Positions 1 through 10,700 of a stretch of DNA of 64,000 nt are shown here, piece by piece. The DNA is from an uncultured Pedobacter sp. Its GTDB lineage: Bacteria > Bacteroidota > Bacteroidia > Sphingobacteriales > Sphingobacteriaceae. Each line of letters starts with the position of its first letter. Position 1 is the first letter of the stretch. The notes beneath the pieces were generated by a model. That model had not been told where the DNA came from. It searched no databases and was given only the letters and a program-made list of their open reading frames with translations. A program made the translations under genes and the position numbers. The stretch covers positions 1 to 64,000 of the forward strand of contig NZ_CAJYOJ010000052.1 of assembly GCF_913776295.1 (NCBI RefSeq). Reading direction: 5' to 3'.

Positions 1-1
1 A

Positions 2-121
2 GCCCAGGATATTGACAACCAGGTCCTTAAAGGAAAACTTACGCTTCCTTGTAAAATCACTAGAAACAGTTTTAGAGGAGACTCTAAAATCTTCATTTTC
101 AATGTGATTAATAGTGTGTAA
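2..121 (+). CDS. 3' end of an unidentified protein (partial)
   Basis: An open frame enters from the left edge and runs 39 codons to a TAA at 119-121. The peptide (AQDIDNQVLKGKLTLPCKIT, then about 19 more residues ending FIFNVINSV) has ordinary composition with alternating hydrophobic residues, so it reads like a genuine C-terminus and not noise. I do not recognise the family. A strong hairpin follows at 283-319, which fits the end of a transcription unit. The upstream sequence is outside the window, so neither the start nor the reality of the gene can be verified. Confidence 0.35.
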   Translation, partial: AQDIDNQVLKGKLTLPCKITRNSFRGDSKIFIFNVINSV

Positions 122-282
122 AAAAAGTCCTTCTATAAACTGGAAAAAGTTCGCCTTCCTTTATAAGGGCTGACATAAAGATACTGGTTAAATCCTTTCT
201 TTGCAATGTTTTTCCTTAACTTAACGACATTGGGCGCACGTGTGCCGCGTGTGCAATGTACTCAGCAATTCGTACTAACTTC

Positions 283-319
283 TATTTAAGAGACCGTAAT
301 TTCAGCGGTCTCTTAAATA
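283..319. terminator. 14-bp perfect hairpin, possible terminator
   Basis: Arms 283-296 and 306-319 are exact reverse complements (14 bp) around a 9-nt loop. Both outer ends are AT-rich (TATTTAAG / CTTAAATA) and the core is GAGACCG / CGGTCTC. It lies 160 bp after the partial gene that ends at 121. There is no clean T-run, so it could be a bidirectional terminator or a mobile hairpin. The rest of 122-576 holds no gene I can support. A weaker imperfect inverted repeat lies at 227-259 (ACATTG / CAATGT ends around a GTG-rich core). Confidence 0.45.
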
Positions 320-576
320 AAATTATAGCAAAAGGAAATCCTTTACGAATAGTAAAGCCAGTTTAGTCGATATTCAAGCGTATCGAAATATTTAAGAAAG
401 TACAATTTTATTTTCGGTCATTTTCTTATATTGTAAATTACAATCACCTCTATAAATAAAACCATTATTTGGCCAGCTACCCAGCTAAAATGGTTAATTC
501 ATACTGTATTTTTATAAAAAATAAAGCGTAAAAACTTTTACTAGCACAGGTGTGTCACATGTGAAAACCCTCACTA

Positions 577-599
577 GCGCAAGTCTTAGCGGGCAAGAC
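577..599 (+). repeat. REP-like hairpin, left copy flanking a RAYT remnant
   Basis: The 15-mer GCGCAAGTCTTAGCG at 577-591 is the exact reverse complement of 1253-1267 on the far side of the transposase remnant. With one mismatch the match extends to 18 bp. Locally GTCTT (583-587) can pair with AAGAC (595-599) around a 7-nt loop. RAYT transposases typically lie between inverted REP hairpins, so this is probably one half of such a pair. Confidence 0.65.
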
Positions 600-666
600 A
601 GTGTGCTGTATGATTTGTGCTTTAAATAATGCTTTATTATCATTTATAATCCTTTTATATTTAATC

Positions 667-1216
667 ATGAGCATAAAATATAAGTTTCACGATTCAACAG
701 CAATATACTTTGTTTCTTTGCATTTGTAGGCTGGATTGATGTTTTTACACGTACTGTTTACAAAGGCTTGCTACTGAAAAGTTTAACTTATTGTAGAAAA
801 GAAAAAAGGCCTTAAACTGCATGCCTGGGTAATTATGAGCAACCATGTACATTTAATTGTGAGTAGCAGAGAGGGACATTTATTGGCCAATTATGCGCGA
901 TTTAAAGAAGTATTCAGCAGTTAGTATCTTAAAAGTAATAAAAGACTGCGCGATTGAAAACAGAAAAGAATGGATGCTTTACTTGTTTGCTAAAGCCTGC
1001 CAAAAAAACAGCAATAATAAAAACTTTCAGTTTTGGCGGCAGGATCATCCCATCGAATTAGATCCATATTCGAATATGTTCGAAGAACGGATTAATTATC
1101 TGCGTAATAATCCAGTTGAGGCTGGGTTGGTGGCAAATGCTTCAGACTATTTATACTGTAGTGCTATAGATCACGAAGGAGGGAAAGGATTGATTGGTAT
1201 TGATCTATTGGTTTAA
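667..1216 (+). pseudogene. REP-associated tyrosine transposase (RAYT, IS200-like Y1), frameshifted
   Basis: Read across three frames, this stretch reconstructs a Y1/HUH transposase of the RAYT type. ATG 667 opens MSIKYKFHDSTAIYF; the frame then shifts near 717 and continues GWIDVFTRTVYK. A second shift in an A-run near 803-810 leads into LHAWVIMSNHVHLIVSS, which carries the HUH motif (HVH). A third shift near 890 gives MRDLKKYSAVSILK, with the likely catalytic Tyr in KKY, and a complete C-terminus to the TAA at 1216, including the family-typical INYLRNNPVEAGLV. Three independent shifts mean it cannot make an active enzyme. Flanking inverted REP-like hairpins (577-599 and 1221-1268) support the assignment. 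Its last third remains open as a 107-codon frame but should not be counted as a separate gene. Confidence 0.8.
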
Positions 1217-1220
1217 CCAA

Positions 1221-1268
1221 GGCACAAGTCGGGCCGCTGCCTAGGGCCGGGACGCTAAGACTTGCGCC
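1221..1268 (-). repeat. REP-like hairpin, right copy flanking a RAYT remnant
   Basis: GGCACAAGTC (1221-1230) faces GACTTGCGCC (1259-1268), a 10-bp stem with one mismatch, around a GC-rich loop. Bases 1253-1267 are the exact inverted copy of 577-591 upstream of the transposase remnant. It starts five bases after the remnant's stop codon. Confidence 0.65.
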
Positions 1269-1288
1269 AGAATTGGGCAACCTCTGAA

Positions 1289-1687
1289 CTAACGACTGCA
1301 ACGTCTAAACTATCAACTGCAAGCATGGAACTATCGACTGCATTTATAATGTTATTAACTGCAAACTAAAAACTGTTAACTGCAAACTAAAAGTAACCTA
1401 CCTCTCTAATAAAGTTTTTAACTGCGTTGGTAAAACCATCAACTGCAAACAAATACCTACCAACTGCAAGTATAAAGTTGCTAACTGCATTTATAGAACT
1501 GTTAACTGCAAATATAAATCTATCAACTGCAAGGATAATGTTGTTAACTGCAAGTTCAGAACTACGAACTGCAAGTTCAAAATTATTAGCTGCGCTAACA
1601 ATACTGTCATCTGCAAGCATGAACCTAGCAACTGCAATTATAATGTTGTTAACTGCGCTGATAGAACTGTTAACTGCAAGTATGAAA
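1289..1687. repeat. 19-unit tandem array with an exact 21-bp period
   Basis: From 1289 the sequence falls into 19 consecutive 21-base units with no indel (399 bp). Nearly every unit carries ACTGC at the same place, most often as TNAACTGCAA, followed by a variable 8-9 bases; one unit (1373-1393) has lost the core. Because 21 is a multiple of 3, heptad-like peptides appear on both strands (LLTASxx forward, AVNxxIx reverse). The forward frame has stops in units 3-5 and nothing suggests a true gene. Units differ in sequence while the spacing is perfectly kept. The core resembles the repeat at 4383-4484. Confidence 0.85.
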
Positions 1688-2018
1688 CTGCCGTCAATTA
1701 CGCCTTGTTTTAGCAAAAAGATTTCCGGAATTGTTTAATTGTGCTTATCTTAGTCGTGCAGAACAGTAATTAACAATATCTTTCAACTTAATCAGAGAAA
1801 CATAAAATAAATTAAAAATTTCACAATATTCCTGAGTGAGCGGTTTAGACCCGCATCTTTCAATATCTCTGAAAAGAGTTAATTGTTGTTCTGCAGCACT
1901 CAGGAACTTTTTATCAATGTTATGCAGAACAACAATTGTAAAAACCCAAACACACAGCTCCCAAGTCAGGTAGCAGCTGTAACAGAATTCCGGAAACTGA
2001 TTGAAACCTATTTTCAAT

Positions 2019-2459
2019 ATGGTCAGTCTATCGGATGTTAATCAAATCCTTACCGAAATGCTTAGTGCCTATATAGGCCCCGATCCACGTTCAGGTAAAC
2101 ACAAACCCATTACTATTGCCAACACGCTTTACGATGTAAACAATATCATCAAGCTAATCACCAAAGCAAAACCTTTGGCCAATGAAAGCGCCTTTCAGCA
2201 ATATGCCCAAAACCAAACTGAGCAATTAATGGCCGTTGGTGATTTCGATATCGAATACCTGGCTGAACTATTACATGACGGCTTAAGTACCTATATTTTT
2301 CAGGAAGAGGGTTATGAGGGTGTGAGCCTCAACTTTTCTACCGAAATTACCGCTGCCTATAAAATGATTTTTGATTGGTTTGCAGCTTGCGATGCCTGGT
2401 GTAATGCTGTTGAGGTTAATGAAACTAATGAAACAATCTGTTTAGCAGCCATAGCATAA
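2019..2459 (+). CDS. Hypothetical protein, 146 aa, first gene of the giant-protein locus
   Basis: I do not recognise this protein. From ATG 2019 it reads MVSLSDVNQILTEMLSAYIG and appears mostly helical and acidic, with no signal peptide or membrane segment. Two Trp/Cys-containing stretches lie near the end (FDWFAACDAWCNAVEV). The frame is closed by a TGA at 1998-2000, so the start must be TTG 2001 or ATG 2019; I chose the ATG. A 39-codon frame (1922-2041) overlaps this start and might couple translation, but it is unsupported. It precedes 2716 and 3084 on the same strand with a 256-bp gap containing a weak hairpin, so it may be its own transcription unit. Confidence 0.6.
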   Translation: MVSLSDVNQILTEMLSAYIGPDPRSGKHKPITIANTLYDVNNIIKLITKAKPLANESAFQQYAQNQTEQLMAVGDFDIEYLAELLHDGLSTYIFQEEGYEGVSLNFSTEITAAYKMIFDWFAACDAWCNAVEVNETNETICLAAIA

Positions 2460-2506
2460 ACGTTTAATTTAATCGGCTCTTTACTTTATACAGCTATGAC
2501 AGAAAA

Positions 2507-2532
2507 CACCCCTTACTAATTTAGGAGGGGTG
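2507..2532 (+). terminator. Weak hairpin after the 2019 gene
   Basis: CACCCCT (2507-2513) pairs with AGGGGTG (2526-2532) over a 12-nt loop. No T-run follows, so termination is uncertain. Downstream, 2563-2594 carries short GACT words (GACTTTAGACT, GACTCTGGACTT) that recur at 4544-4569, apparently another intergenic word repeat. Confidence 0.3.
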
Positions 2533-2715
2533 CCCAACCAGCTTATTTCTTAAACCCGCATTATTGACTTTAGACTAATGACTCTGGACTTAAAGCTAAA
2601 TCCTATAAATCCCCATTACTAAGTATTTCATTTGCGTTAACAATAACGTAACTTAGGTTAATTAATTTGCAGTAGGCTAAATGCCTGATTGTTAAATCTA
2701 AATAAACCCCTCACC

Positions 2716-3078
2716 ATGAGTACAGACCTCGTTAAAACCTACATTCTGAACAGAAGTTCAGACGATGTTAAATTAAGCCTTATTATCGGCGGTATAGAAC
2801 AAACCGGCACCAGTTTAATCACCCTTGGCGAAACGCTGATTTTAAAAGATCATTCAGGTGATCTTCACCAGCAGGTAATCGGGCAAAACAATAATCTTCA
2901 CCAGAAAGTATTGAATATTATTACCATCGTTACCGATACTTCCCCAAACCATAACGACACCGATTTATATGTATTATTAGAAGGTGGCTTTGTTACCAAA
3001 GGTTATAAAATGCAGGAAAAGGTGCAACCTGGTACTTCAGCTGTTTACACGGCGGAAATTACCTTTTATCAATTTTAA
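2716..3078 (+). CDS. Hypothetical beta-rich protein, 120 aa
   Basis: Not recognised. It starts at ATG 2716 (MSTDLVKTYILNRSSDDVKL). An in-frame extension to 2689 lacks an ATG and reads as leader sequence. The protein alternates hydrophobic and polar residues and is rich in Gly, Thr and Val, suggesting a small beta-sandwich. It has no signal peptide, Cys pair or membrane segment. The stop lies 5 bp before the next gene (3084), so the two are almost certainly co-transcribed. Together with the tail-fibre-like protein farther along, a structural or adaptor role is conceivable, but this is guesswork. Confidence 0.6.
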   Translation: MSTDLVKTYILNRSSDDVKLSLIIGGIEQTGTSLITLGETLILKDHSGDLHQQVIGQNNNLHQKVLNIITIVTDTSPNHNDTDLYVLLEGGFVTKGYKMQEKVQPGTSAVYTAEITFYQF

Positions 3079-3083
3079 GTGTT

Positions 3084-4364
3084 ATGAAGTATCTGATATT
3101 AATTGCCCTCACAATATTAGCGGTAACCGCTTTTGGCCAAACAGCCGATCAAAAAGAAATTAAAGAAGTAAAACTCGATCTGCTTAAGGCACCAAGCTCG
3201 CCGGCCTCGGCATTATTGGGCTTTGCCGTTACCGATATCGAAAAGCCAACTGATGTAAGCGATTTTATGCTTTCGGTACAGTCGGCTACTTCATCTTATA
3301 CTAAACTCCCGTCCAATTATGCAATCGATATTGCCCCGTTTTATCTGTTCCGCAATAGAGGTGCAGATTTTAGCACTACCGGGAAAAACGGATTACAATC
3401 GACCCGGTTCAAAGATTATTTCAGGCAAAGTTTTGTGGTATCACTGGCATTGCGCAATCCCGATTCGGCTTTCAACAACTTTAAACCCACCAGTACCTAT
3501 GGCGCGTTGGGTTTAAAATTTTCCATCATCAGGCCACAGTACAATAGCGAAAGCAAACAGAAATTAAATTCCATATATGAAAAACAGCGTGCATTGCTGA
3601 TGATCTATAAAATTGGTTTGGAAGAGAAAAGGAAATCGGCACGTTATGAATACCTGGGCATCAGGAACATCTACCTGCTCGATTCGATTTCGCGATTGCC
3701 ATATCTTACCGTAGAAGAAAAGCAAGCACATGCGCTTACCATGATGGAAGATACCACCAGCGAGTACGCCAAAAACGAGAAAGAAAAGAGTGTGTTAAAT
3801 ACCGGTTTCAAAAAGGACATACAGACCGAACTGGCCAAACAATCTAAATTAGAAGCCGATTTGCAGGCAGAAGCAAAAAGCTTTACCGCCCACCGTGAGG
3901 GTTTATCAGTTGATATTGCCGGTGGCTTAAGTACCGAGTTCAGGGACAAAAGATTTGATAATTCGAAAATCTTTAACTCCGGCGTTTGGAGTACATTTGG
4001 TTATAACTGGACCAATGGCAGTTCTGTTTTAGGGCTTGCACGGTATCTGTATAATCCGGATGAAGTATTTGCAATGGATAATATGAAAAATGAAGTGGCC
4101 AACCTGTCTACCTTTGATACCGGTTTGCGTTTTATTTATACCAAAGGCAAATTTGGCGGAGGTGCGGAGGCACTTTACCGAAGCATACTCTCATCGGGTA
4201 CGGCAAAACCTTCGTGGCGGGTGGTAGCCAATGCTGATTATGCACTGGCTGAGAATCAAAAAATTATCTTCTCCTTCGGCCGGAACTTTGATGGTACTAT
4301 AACCAAAAACGGAAACCTGGTGGCAGCTTTAACCTTGCTCTTTGGTTTTGGAACCAGTAGATAA
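3084..4364 (+). CDS. Secreted or outer-membrane protein with a central helical segment, 426 aa
   Basis: The N-terminus (MKYLILIALTILAVTAFGQ) is a clear Sec signal peptide with likely cleavage after AFG. Residues about 50-160 and 275-426 are rich in aromatic, alternating strands (for example YAIDIAPFYLF and IIFSFGRNFDG), the pattern of an outer-membrane beta-barrel. The middle (about 165-275) is charged and helical, probably a coiled coil. No family is recognised. It follows the 2716 gene by 5 bp. It is the only exported member among the neighbours, so it could be the surface anchor or pore for the giant proteins that follow; that is inference from position. A 415-bp gap with repeats separates it from the 4780 gene. 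Confidence 0.6.
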   Translation: MKYLILIALTILAVTAFGQTADQKEIKEVKLDLLKAPSSPASALLGFAVTDIEKPTDVSDFMLSVQSATSSYTKLPSNYAIDIAPFYLFRNRGADFSTTGKNGLQSTRFKDYFRQSFVVSLALRNPDSAFNNFKPTSTYGALGLKFSIIRPQYNSESKQKLNSIYEKQRALLMIYKIGLEEKRKSARYEYLGIRNIYLLDSISRLPYLTVEEKQAHALTMMEDTTSEYAKNEKEKSVLNTGFKKDIQTELAKQSKLEADLQAEAKSFTAHREGLSVDIAGGLSTEFRDKRFDNSKIFNSGVWSTFGYNWTNGSSVLGLARYLYNPDEVFAMDNMKNEVANLSTFDTGLRFIYTKGKFGGGAEALYRSILSSGTAKPSWRVVANADYALAENQKIIFSFGRNFDGTITKNGNLVAALTLLFGFGTSR

Positions 4365-4382
4365 GGAAATTGGTTCAAAGTA

Positions 4383-4484
4383 ATTTGTTCATTGGTACTG
4401 CAAACTGCCAATTGCAAACTGAAAACTGTTATTTGTTCATTGGTACTGCAAACTGCCAATTGCAAACTGTTATTTGTTCATTGG
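4383..4484. repeat. 39-bp perfect direct repeat (48-bp period) with ACTGCAA words
   Basis: Bases 4383-4421 and 4431-4469 are identical over 39 bp, separated by 9 bp, and a third partial copy (ATTTGTTCATTGG) lies at 4472-4484. Inside each copy GCAAACTGCCAATTGCAAAC is itself built of repeated words and shares ACTGCAA with the 1289-1687 array. GACT-type words follow at 4544-4569. Small frames across it on both strands are by-products. The remainder of 4485-4779 shows no gene and should contain the leader of the 4780 gene. Confidence 0.8.
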
Positions 4485-4779
4485 CTATTAGTGAATTGGT
4501 TATTGCCCGAATTAATCATTGGCGAATGTGGAATTGTTTAATCGACTCTGGACTTCAGACTAGGGACTAAATACTAACCCAAATAATGGCTCAAAATATC
4601 CCAATACTTAACGGTTGGTTGCAAATACTTAAACGATGCTTTAGGCACTTTCTTTTAGAGGGCATTCAGAGTATTTTTAACTATTGTTTTTGTAACACAA
4701 CTATCTTCAGCTACCGGTAAGATAGATGAAGACTACAATAGCATGTATTAAAAAGTAACACGCACAAAAATTTAATTGC

Positions 4780-7700
4780 ATGCCAACCGCTAAAAAAGCC
4801 GTAATCAATAGATATTATCCAGCCCTTTCCGAAGTGATTACGGTAGATGACCTTCCGGAATTTTTGCACTTTGCAGAAAATGGGCTGGATCAGTTACTGG
4901 ATAAAATCCATTATAAAAATCTTCAATATTCAAAAAGTCAGCGTGGCGATTCGGCTTTTTACAGTCTCGATATTGTAACCAGTAATATCGGCATAGATTT
5001 GCCTTTTGGTATGCGGTTGGTACTTAACCCTGATCTGGACGGTGACAGCAGTATATCGTCTTTTCCAGTTTCACTGCAATATCAATGGGAAATGCTGGCT
5101 TTCTTACGTGCCTTTAAAGTACAGAATTTTGCCTTTACCCCTGAAGCTTTTTATGAGCTGGGCCTTCAGATTTTTCGAATTACTGAAGATGAGGTCATTG
5201 CACACATCCTGAATTATTTTGTGGAGGATAAAGAAACTGAAACCAAATTTGAGCAATTACTGGATTCGGTAAATGTAGTTTATGGAACTAATTTAAGCTT
5301 CCAGCCAGATGAAGAGCCTACCGTTGACAAGGTTGTTACCTTAATTAATAACGAAGCAAGTATTCCTAAAAGTGTTTCGGCAGTGATGTTTGGGATTTAC
5401 ATTGCAGATACCCAAGGCGAAGAAGCCCGTGAGCGGTTGCAGCAGTTTTACAACCGACTGGTACCTAATGGTATAGAAGATTATATCAAACAGCTGATTA
5501 CCCCAAAACTTAAGGCTACATTAAAATTATCCGCCGGAATAGCATTTCCGCGGAAGATATTAAAACCAGTAGATGCAAATGGCACTTTAATTCCGGGCGA
5601 ACCAACGTCAATGTTCACTTTCGGCGAAGCTACCTTTTATGCCGACACTGAATCTGGTATAGGTGCAGATGTCGAATTTGCGGGTAATCTGGTACCCGAA
5701 TATGCCCAGATAGGCAATACAAACCTGTTTATCGGGATCAAAAAAGCCAAGCTTGATCTCAGCAAAAAAAGAAACATTTCCGAAGCAGATGCAGCAGGGT
5801 ACGGGCCAGATTTTACCGGCTTATATATAGAAAGGGCCACTATTGGTTTAAGCCGTTTTGGCAAAAAAAATACCACAAAAAACAGTGTAGCCTTAATTGG
5901 AGAGGATATGCTGATCGGCACTGGTGGAGTTTCAGGTAAAATCTCGCTCGAATCTAACGGAGCCCTATACCAGGATTTTGGTTTGTTTGAAGCAGAGCTG
6001 AATCTGTTTTCGCTCACTTTTAAAAAAGGCACTATTGTAACATCCGATATTGCAGGTAAACTTACTATTCCTGGTTTTAAGGATACTACCGGGCAGCAGG
6101 CCATCATTGATATCCGTGTACACATTCAGGACAACGGTAATTTTGAACTTACCGCCCAACCACAACAGGGCCTGATGCCGATTACCCTGCCAAACGTATT
6201 TGTTTTAAACATCAGAAGTTTTAACCTCGGTAGGGAAGCCCGCGGTTTTTATATCCAGATTGCCGGAACTTTGGATTTTGTAGCCGATATACCAGGCCTG
6301 GGGCAGGTACTACCCAAAGATATCGAGATCCAGAAATTAAGAATCTGGGATAATGGTGATATTGAATTTGATGGCGGGAGTTTTGTTATTCAAAAAGCCT
6401 TTAAGCTTAAAGTGGGTCCGGTTAACCTGGAGGTGAGCCAGATTGCCTTTGGTGCTTACACCAGACAGTTAAATGGGGTAGAACGGAAATACCGGTTCTT
6501 TGGTTTTGATGGGATGATCAATACCGGTAATGCCGGGGTAAATGCCACTGGTAACGGCATAAAATATTACTTTACCGTTGATAATAACGATACAGACAGA
6601 CCATTTGATAGTTTTACGAGCATAGATGGCATCGGTATCGACCTGACTATCCCGGGCAATGTAAGCAAAGAAAAAGCTGCTTTTATATTAAACGGCTATT
6701 TGAGCATGAGCAATCCCGATCCTGCTATTGTGGGTTCTAATGCCGGATCCGAATATACCGGTTCAGTAAGTTTTGCTATGCCTAAACTCCGTTTAAACGG
6801 TTCGGCTGCTATGCGTTTAAAACCGAGTGTACCATCTTTTATTGTCGATATTGGGATGGAACTGCCAGGCCCTATCCCGCTGGGTGCAACCGGCCTGGGG
6901 ATTTATGGTTTCAGGGGAATTATTGGCCGGCATTATGTGGCCTCAAAATCGGCCGCCACACCACCTTTACCCGATACGGCCAGTTGGTGGGAATATTATA
7001 AAGCTAAAAGCAATATTACCCACAGGGAAGGGATAGAGTTGGATAAATTTGCGGATAAACCAGGCTATTCAGTTGGGGCAGGGGTTTCTATTGCCACTTC
7101 ATTTGATAAAGGTTTTACTTTTTCGACCAAACTCTTTTTATACTTAGGTTTGCCAAACCTGTTCCTGTTACAGGGCCAGGCAGGCGTTTTGCGTTCGCGT
7201 ATTGGATTAACTAAAGATGTAGATCCACCCTTTAGCGCTTTAATTGCCATAGATGATCAATCCTTTGTATCCAGCTTAGGTGTAAATTACCGCTTACCCG
7301 AAGGTGGCGCTTTTGATGGTGCGATATTTAACCTTACCGGTAAACTTGAGCTGGCTTTCTTTTTTAACAATGCTTCGGGCTGGTACCTGAATGTAGGTAA
7401 AGATCAGCCTGAAAGTGAAAGGATCAGGGCCAGGATACTTACGCTTTTTCAGGGATATGCTTACCTCATGATTTCCTCACGAGGTATTAAAGCAGGGGCA
7501 GGGGCCAGATTTGATTTTAAAGCAAATTTCGCTATTGTAGAATTTGGTTTTGGTGCTTTTGTTGATCTGGGGGGATCCATCAGCTTCAAACCGATCCAGA
7601 TTGGTGGTTACATCAGGATGGGTGGTTATGCCTATATCAGGATCCTAAGATTTAAGTTTAATATTTCGATTACCGTTACATTAGGTTTTGAGGCACCAAA

Positions 7701-10700
7701 CCCGTTTACCATTTATGGTTCACTGGAGCTGGATTTAGGCTTGCCATGGCCGGTAAGAAAGCTGGGCCGTATCAAAATAGCAATAAGCTGGAACTTTAAT
7801 CACAACAAAGGTCCATTGCTTGCGCCAATACCGGTATTAAACCTGCCCGATCCTGCTACGGGCTACATGCCCGCTGCGGCCACCAATATGCTCTCTGGCG
7901 AAACTTTCCCCATCAATTATGTCAATTATGAAATCACTGGTAATTCAGTAAATATTCCTGCACCAGGCGCCGTAGGCTGGCAATATAATTTTAATGATGA
8001 AAATGCGTTAACGCATGTTACCATACCATTGGATAGTTTTATTGATATTGATCTGCTAAAGCCCGTAAAACCAATGGCTGCGCTTATTGGTGGTGCCGCT
8101 AATCAATTGCCAGATGGATATGTAGAAATGCTGCCCCCACAAAAAGGGATCAGCAGTCAGGTGAGCCACGAACTGCAGTTGTTGGGACTGGACATTTATG
8201 CCTGGAATGAAAACGGAAGCTGGCAGCCTTACCATATTTACGAAGCCGTTACCGTTATCCGTGCCGATAATACCGGTGCCGGAGCGATTGATCTTAGCAA
8301 ACTGAACAATGCATACTGGCAGTTTAACGAACCTAACCGTTACAACAAAATCAGGGTATTATCGCAGAATATCTTCAGCTTTAAAAATGGTATGAGTCAA
8401 TCGGCAGCCGATCTCGATGCTTTAAACTTTCGGCGGAAAGACCTTTTCTGTTATGAAAATGTGGCGAAGCAACATGTCGTGAACTGGATCGGTCAGCCTT
8501 TGGATAAAGTGTACCAGCCTGGCGAAACCTTTTACATTAAAAACCTTGCATTTAAGTTTACAGCCATTGAAGGGCGCGTAAAGCATGATGCAGGCTTTGC
8601 GAACACCATACTGCAGGTAGCACAAAATGGTGGCTCCCTGAGCGTGATTTTTCCTGAAGCGGTCACTACGCTTTCGCTCGATTTTGGATTTAATGCCAAT
8701 GTAATGCGCATTGATTATATCAGGCATCAATACCGTATCGGCTATGGCACAAAGTTTTTACAGCTATGGGGTTATGATCTGGGTAATTTAATGGTGCCCA
8801 AAACGGTCAGATATAATATCCCTGTACTCACAAAGCAATTAGGTGGAACCGAAAGCAATACCACTTTAGCCTACAATAATTTAGCACAGCCCATTCACGA
8901 AGTGCAGATTCATTTCGAAAAAGAGTACCCCTTAAATTTTGAAGGTGATATTATATTAGGGGGTTATTTTAACTTACCGTCAGGTTATATTTCGGGCACT
9001 GCTTTCCCAAATGGGCATGAGTTTGATGCAGATAAATCATTGCTTTATGCCACTATTTACACTAAGGCATTTACTGCGGCAGAAGTATTAACAAAATCGG
9101 ATAATAATCCAATTGGTGCGATAGGCCAATGGCCAATGGATAACCGTGTACCGGCTACAGGCAACTCTAATGCCTTAGTGGCTGGTCACCCCGGTATGAC
9201 AAATGGTTTTTACGGAAAAACTGCCAACAATGAGTGGCAGTTACACCAAACATATGATTATCTTACCAATGGAGATGCGCTATTCATTCCTTTTGAACCG
9301 GGATTAAAAGTAGAAGAAGGGAATTTTGCTATCGAAGTTACTGCTGTTTTTAATCCTTTTGAAGCTGGCGTGAGCACCCTTTTTTCAAGGATTACGCAAG
9401 ATCCTGCAACAGGAAAAATGAAAGGTTATGCCTTACACCTCTATCACGATAATCCTGGCGACGCTGAAAAGGTCTATGGTTCTGAACAGGCTGTGCCAAC
9501 CTTCAAAATATGGTTTACGGCTTACCAGGATTTCAGTCATTCTGGAATAGTTGCCTCAGAAAAATATACCTTAAACTGTAATACCGGTAAACTGACTGAA
9601 AAACAGTATAAACAAATCCTGATTTCGGTAAACCGTAGCACCGGAACGATTGATGTTTTTATTGATAAAATGCTGAAGGCCAGTAATGCCATCCCTTCTG
9701 AACTGGATTTTGTTGCTCCGGCAGTTAAAATAACCAATTTAAACCAGCTAACATATTTAACAGAAGTATTGCAACGCCGCCTGGAAGAAAATAACATTAC
9801 CCGTACCGGTTTTATTGATGAAGCAGAATTATTGAGCAATAATTTAAATAAAACTATTCAGCCGGTTTGGCGCCCGGATACTACTTATGCCATTGTGGTT
9901 AAAACCCGTGATGTAGTTGAAGGGAATGCAGGGGCTTCCATAGAGAAAAACCACATTTATGGCTTTAAAACGGTTGGGCCGATCGGCCATTTCCAAAAGA
10001 AAAATGCCATTTATAAAGCATTGGAAAAGCAGGATCAGACAGCCGCATTTAAACTGGCTGATTTAAAGCACTACATTGATTACGAACGCTCATTCCCTGA
10101 TGCACAGAGCCGTTACGATTTAAGCAAACCTGTTTTTTGCGATGATCCGAAAGTAAGCCTGTTGTTTGTTAAACCTTATCTCAATGCCATGTTTGCTAAC
10201 TGGGATGGTTATCTGGGGCTGCCAACGGTTAAGAGTACGCTGCAGCTGCAGCTGTTGGATCCTTATGGCGCAATTTTAAGTCCCGAATTAATCTGGGAAC
10301 AATTGCCTGATGAAGAAATTACCAATAACAACTTCATGAAATTACCTCCAGACCAGCAAATCCTGTATTTCATGAATAAAGCTGCGCTCGAAGATTCGTG
10401 CAACGTAAATCCTGTAAGCATTAAAAAGCGTAAAAAGCAAGGTATATACCACTTTCCCAATCTTGTTCCCAATCGTTTGTACACCGCATTATTTACTGCA
10501 GTTTACCAACCGCAGGGCGAGGTAGAGCAAAGGGCAGAAATTCATCGGTTTAACTTTAAAACATCCCGTTTCAACACTTTTGCAGAACAGGCCGGAAGTT
10601 ATGTGCTTGATGGTACCGCAGGGGCTGAAAAATATGCGGTTTATCCAGTAAACGTAAGTTTTACACGGGCGGAAATTGATGGGAAAATCAAAAATCTAAT

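Noticed and set aside
1289-1687. Possible CRISPR array
   Set aside because: The units are contiguous, 21 bp, with no constant repeat plus unique spacer structure, and no cas genes are near.
1387-1738. Overlapping frames on both strands (103 and 109 codons) with heptad peptides
   Set aside because: They arise from the 21-bp period of the array, which lacks stops in several frames. The forward frame has stops in earlier units, and there is no start context or recognisable fold.
1745-2017. Reverse-strand 90-codon frame
   Set aside because: Its N-terminal half is rich in Cys, Trp and Phe and looks non-protein-like. It ends at the repeat edge and covers the expected leader of the 2019 gene. The C-terminal half (QQLTLFRDIERCGSKPLTQE) looks more natural, so a decayed gene fragment is possible.
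1922-2041. Short forward frame of 39 codons overlapping the 2019 start
   Set aside because: Too short, no ribosome-binding site and no recognisable similarity; it is also antisense to another weak frame.
4256-4570. Small frames on both strands over the 39-bp repeat
   Set aside because: The peptides simply repeat TANCQLQT-like words from the DNA repeat, a known source of spurious genes.
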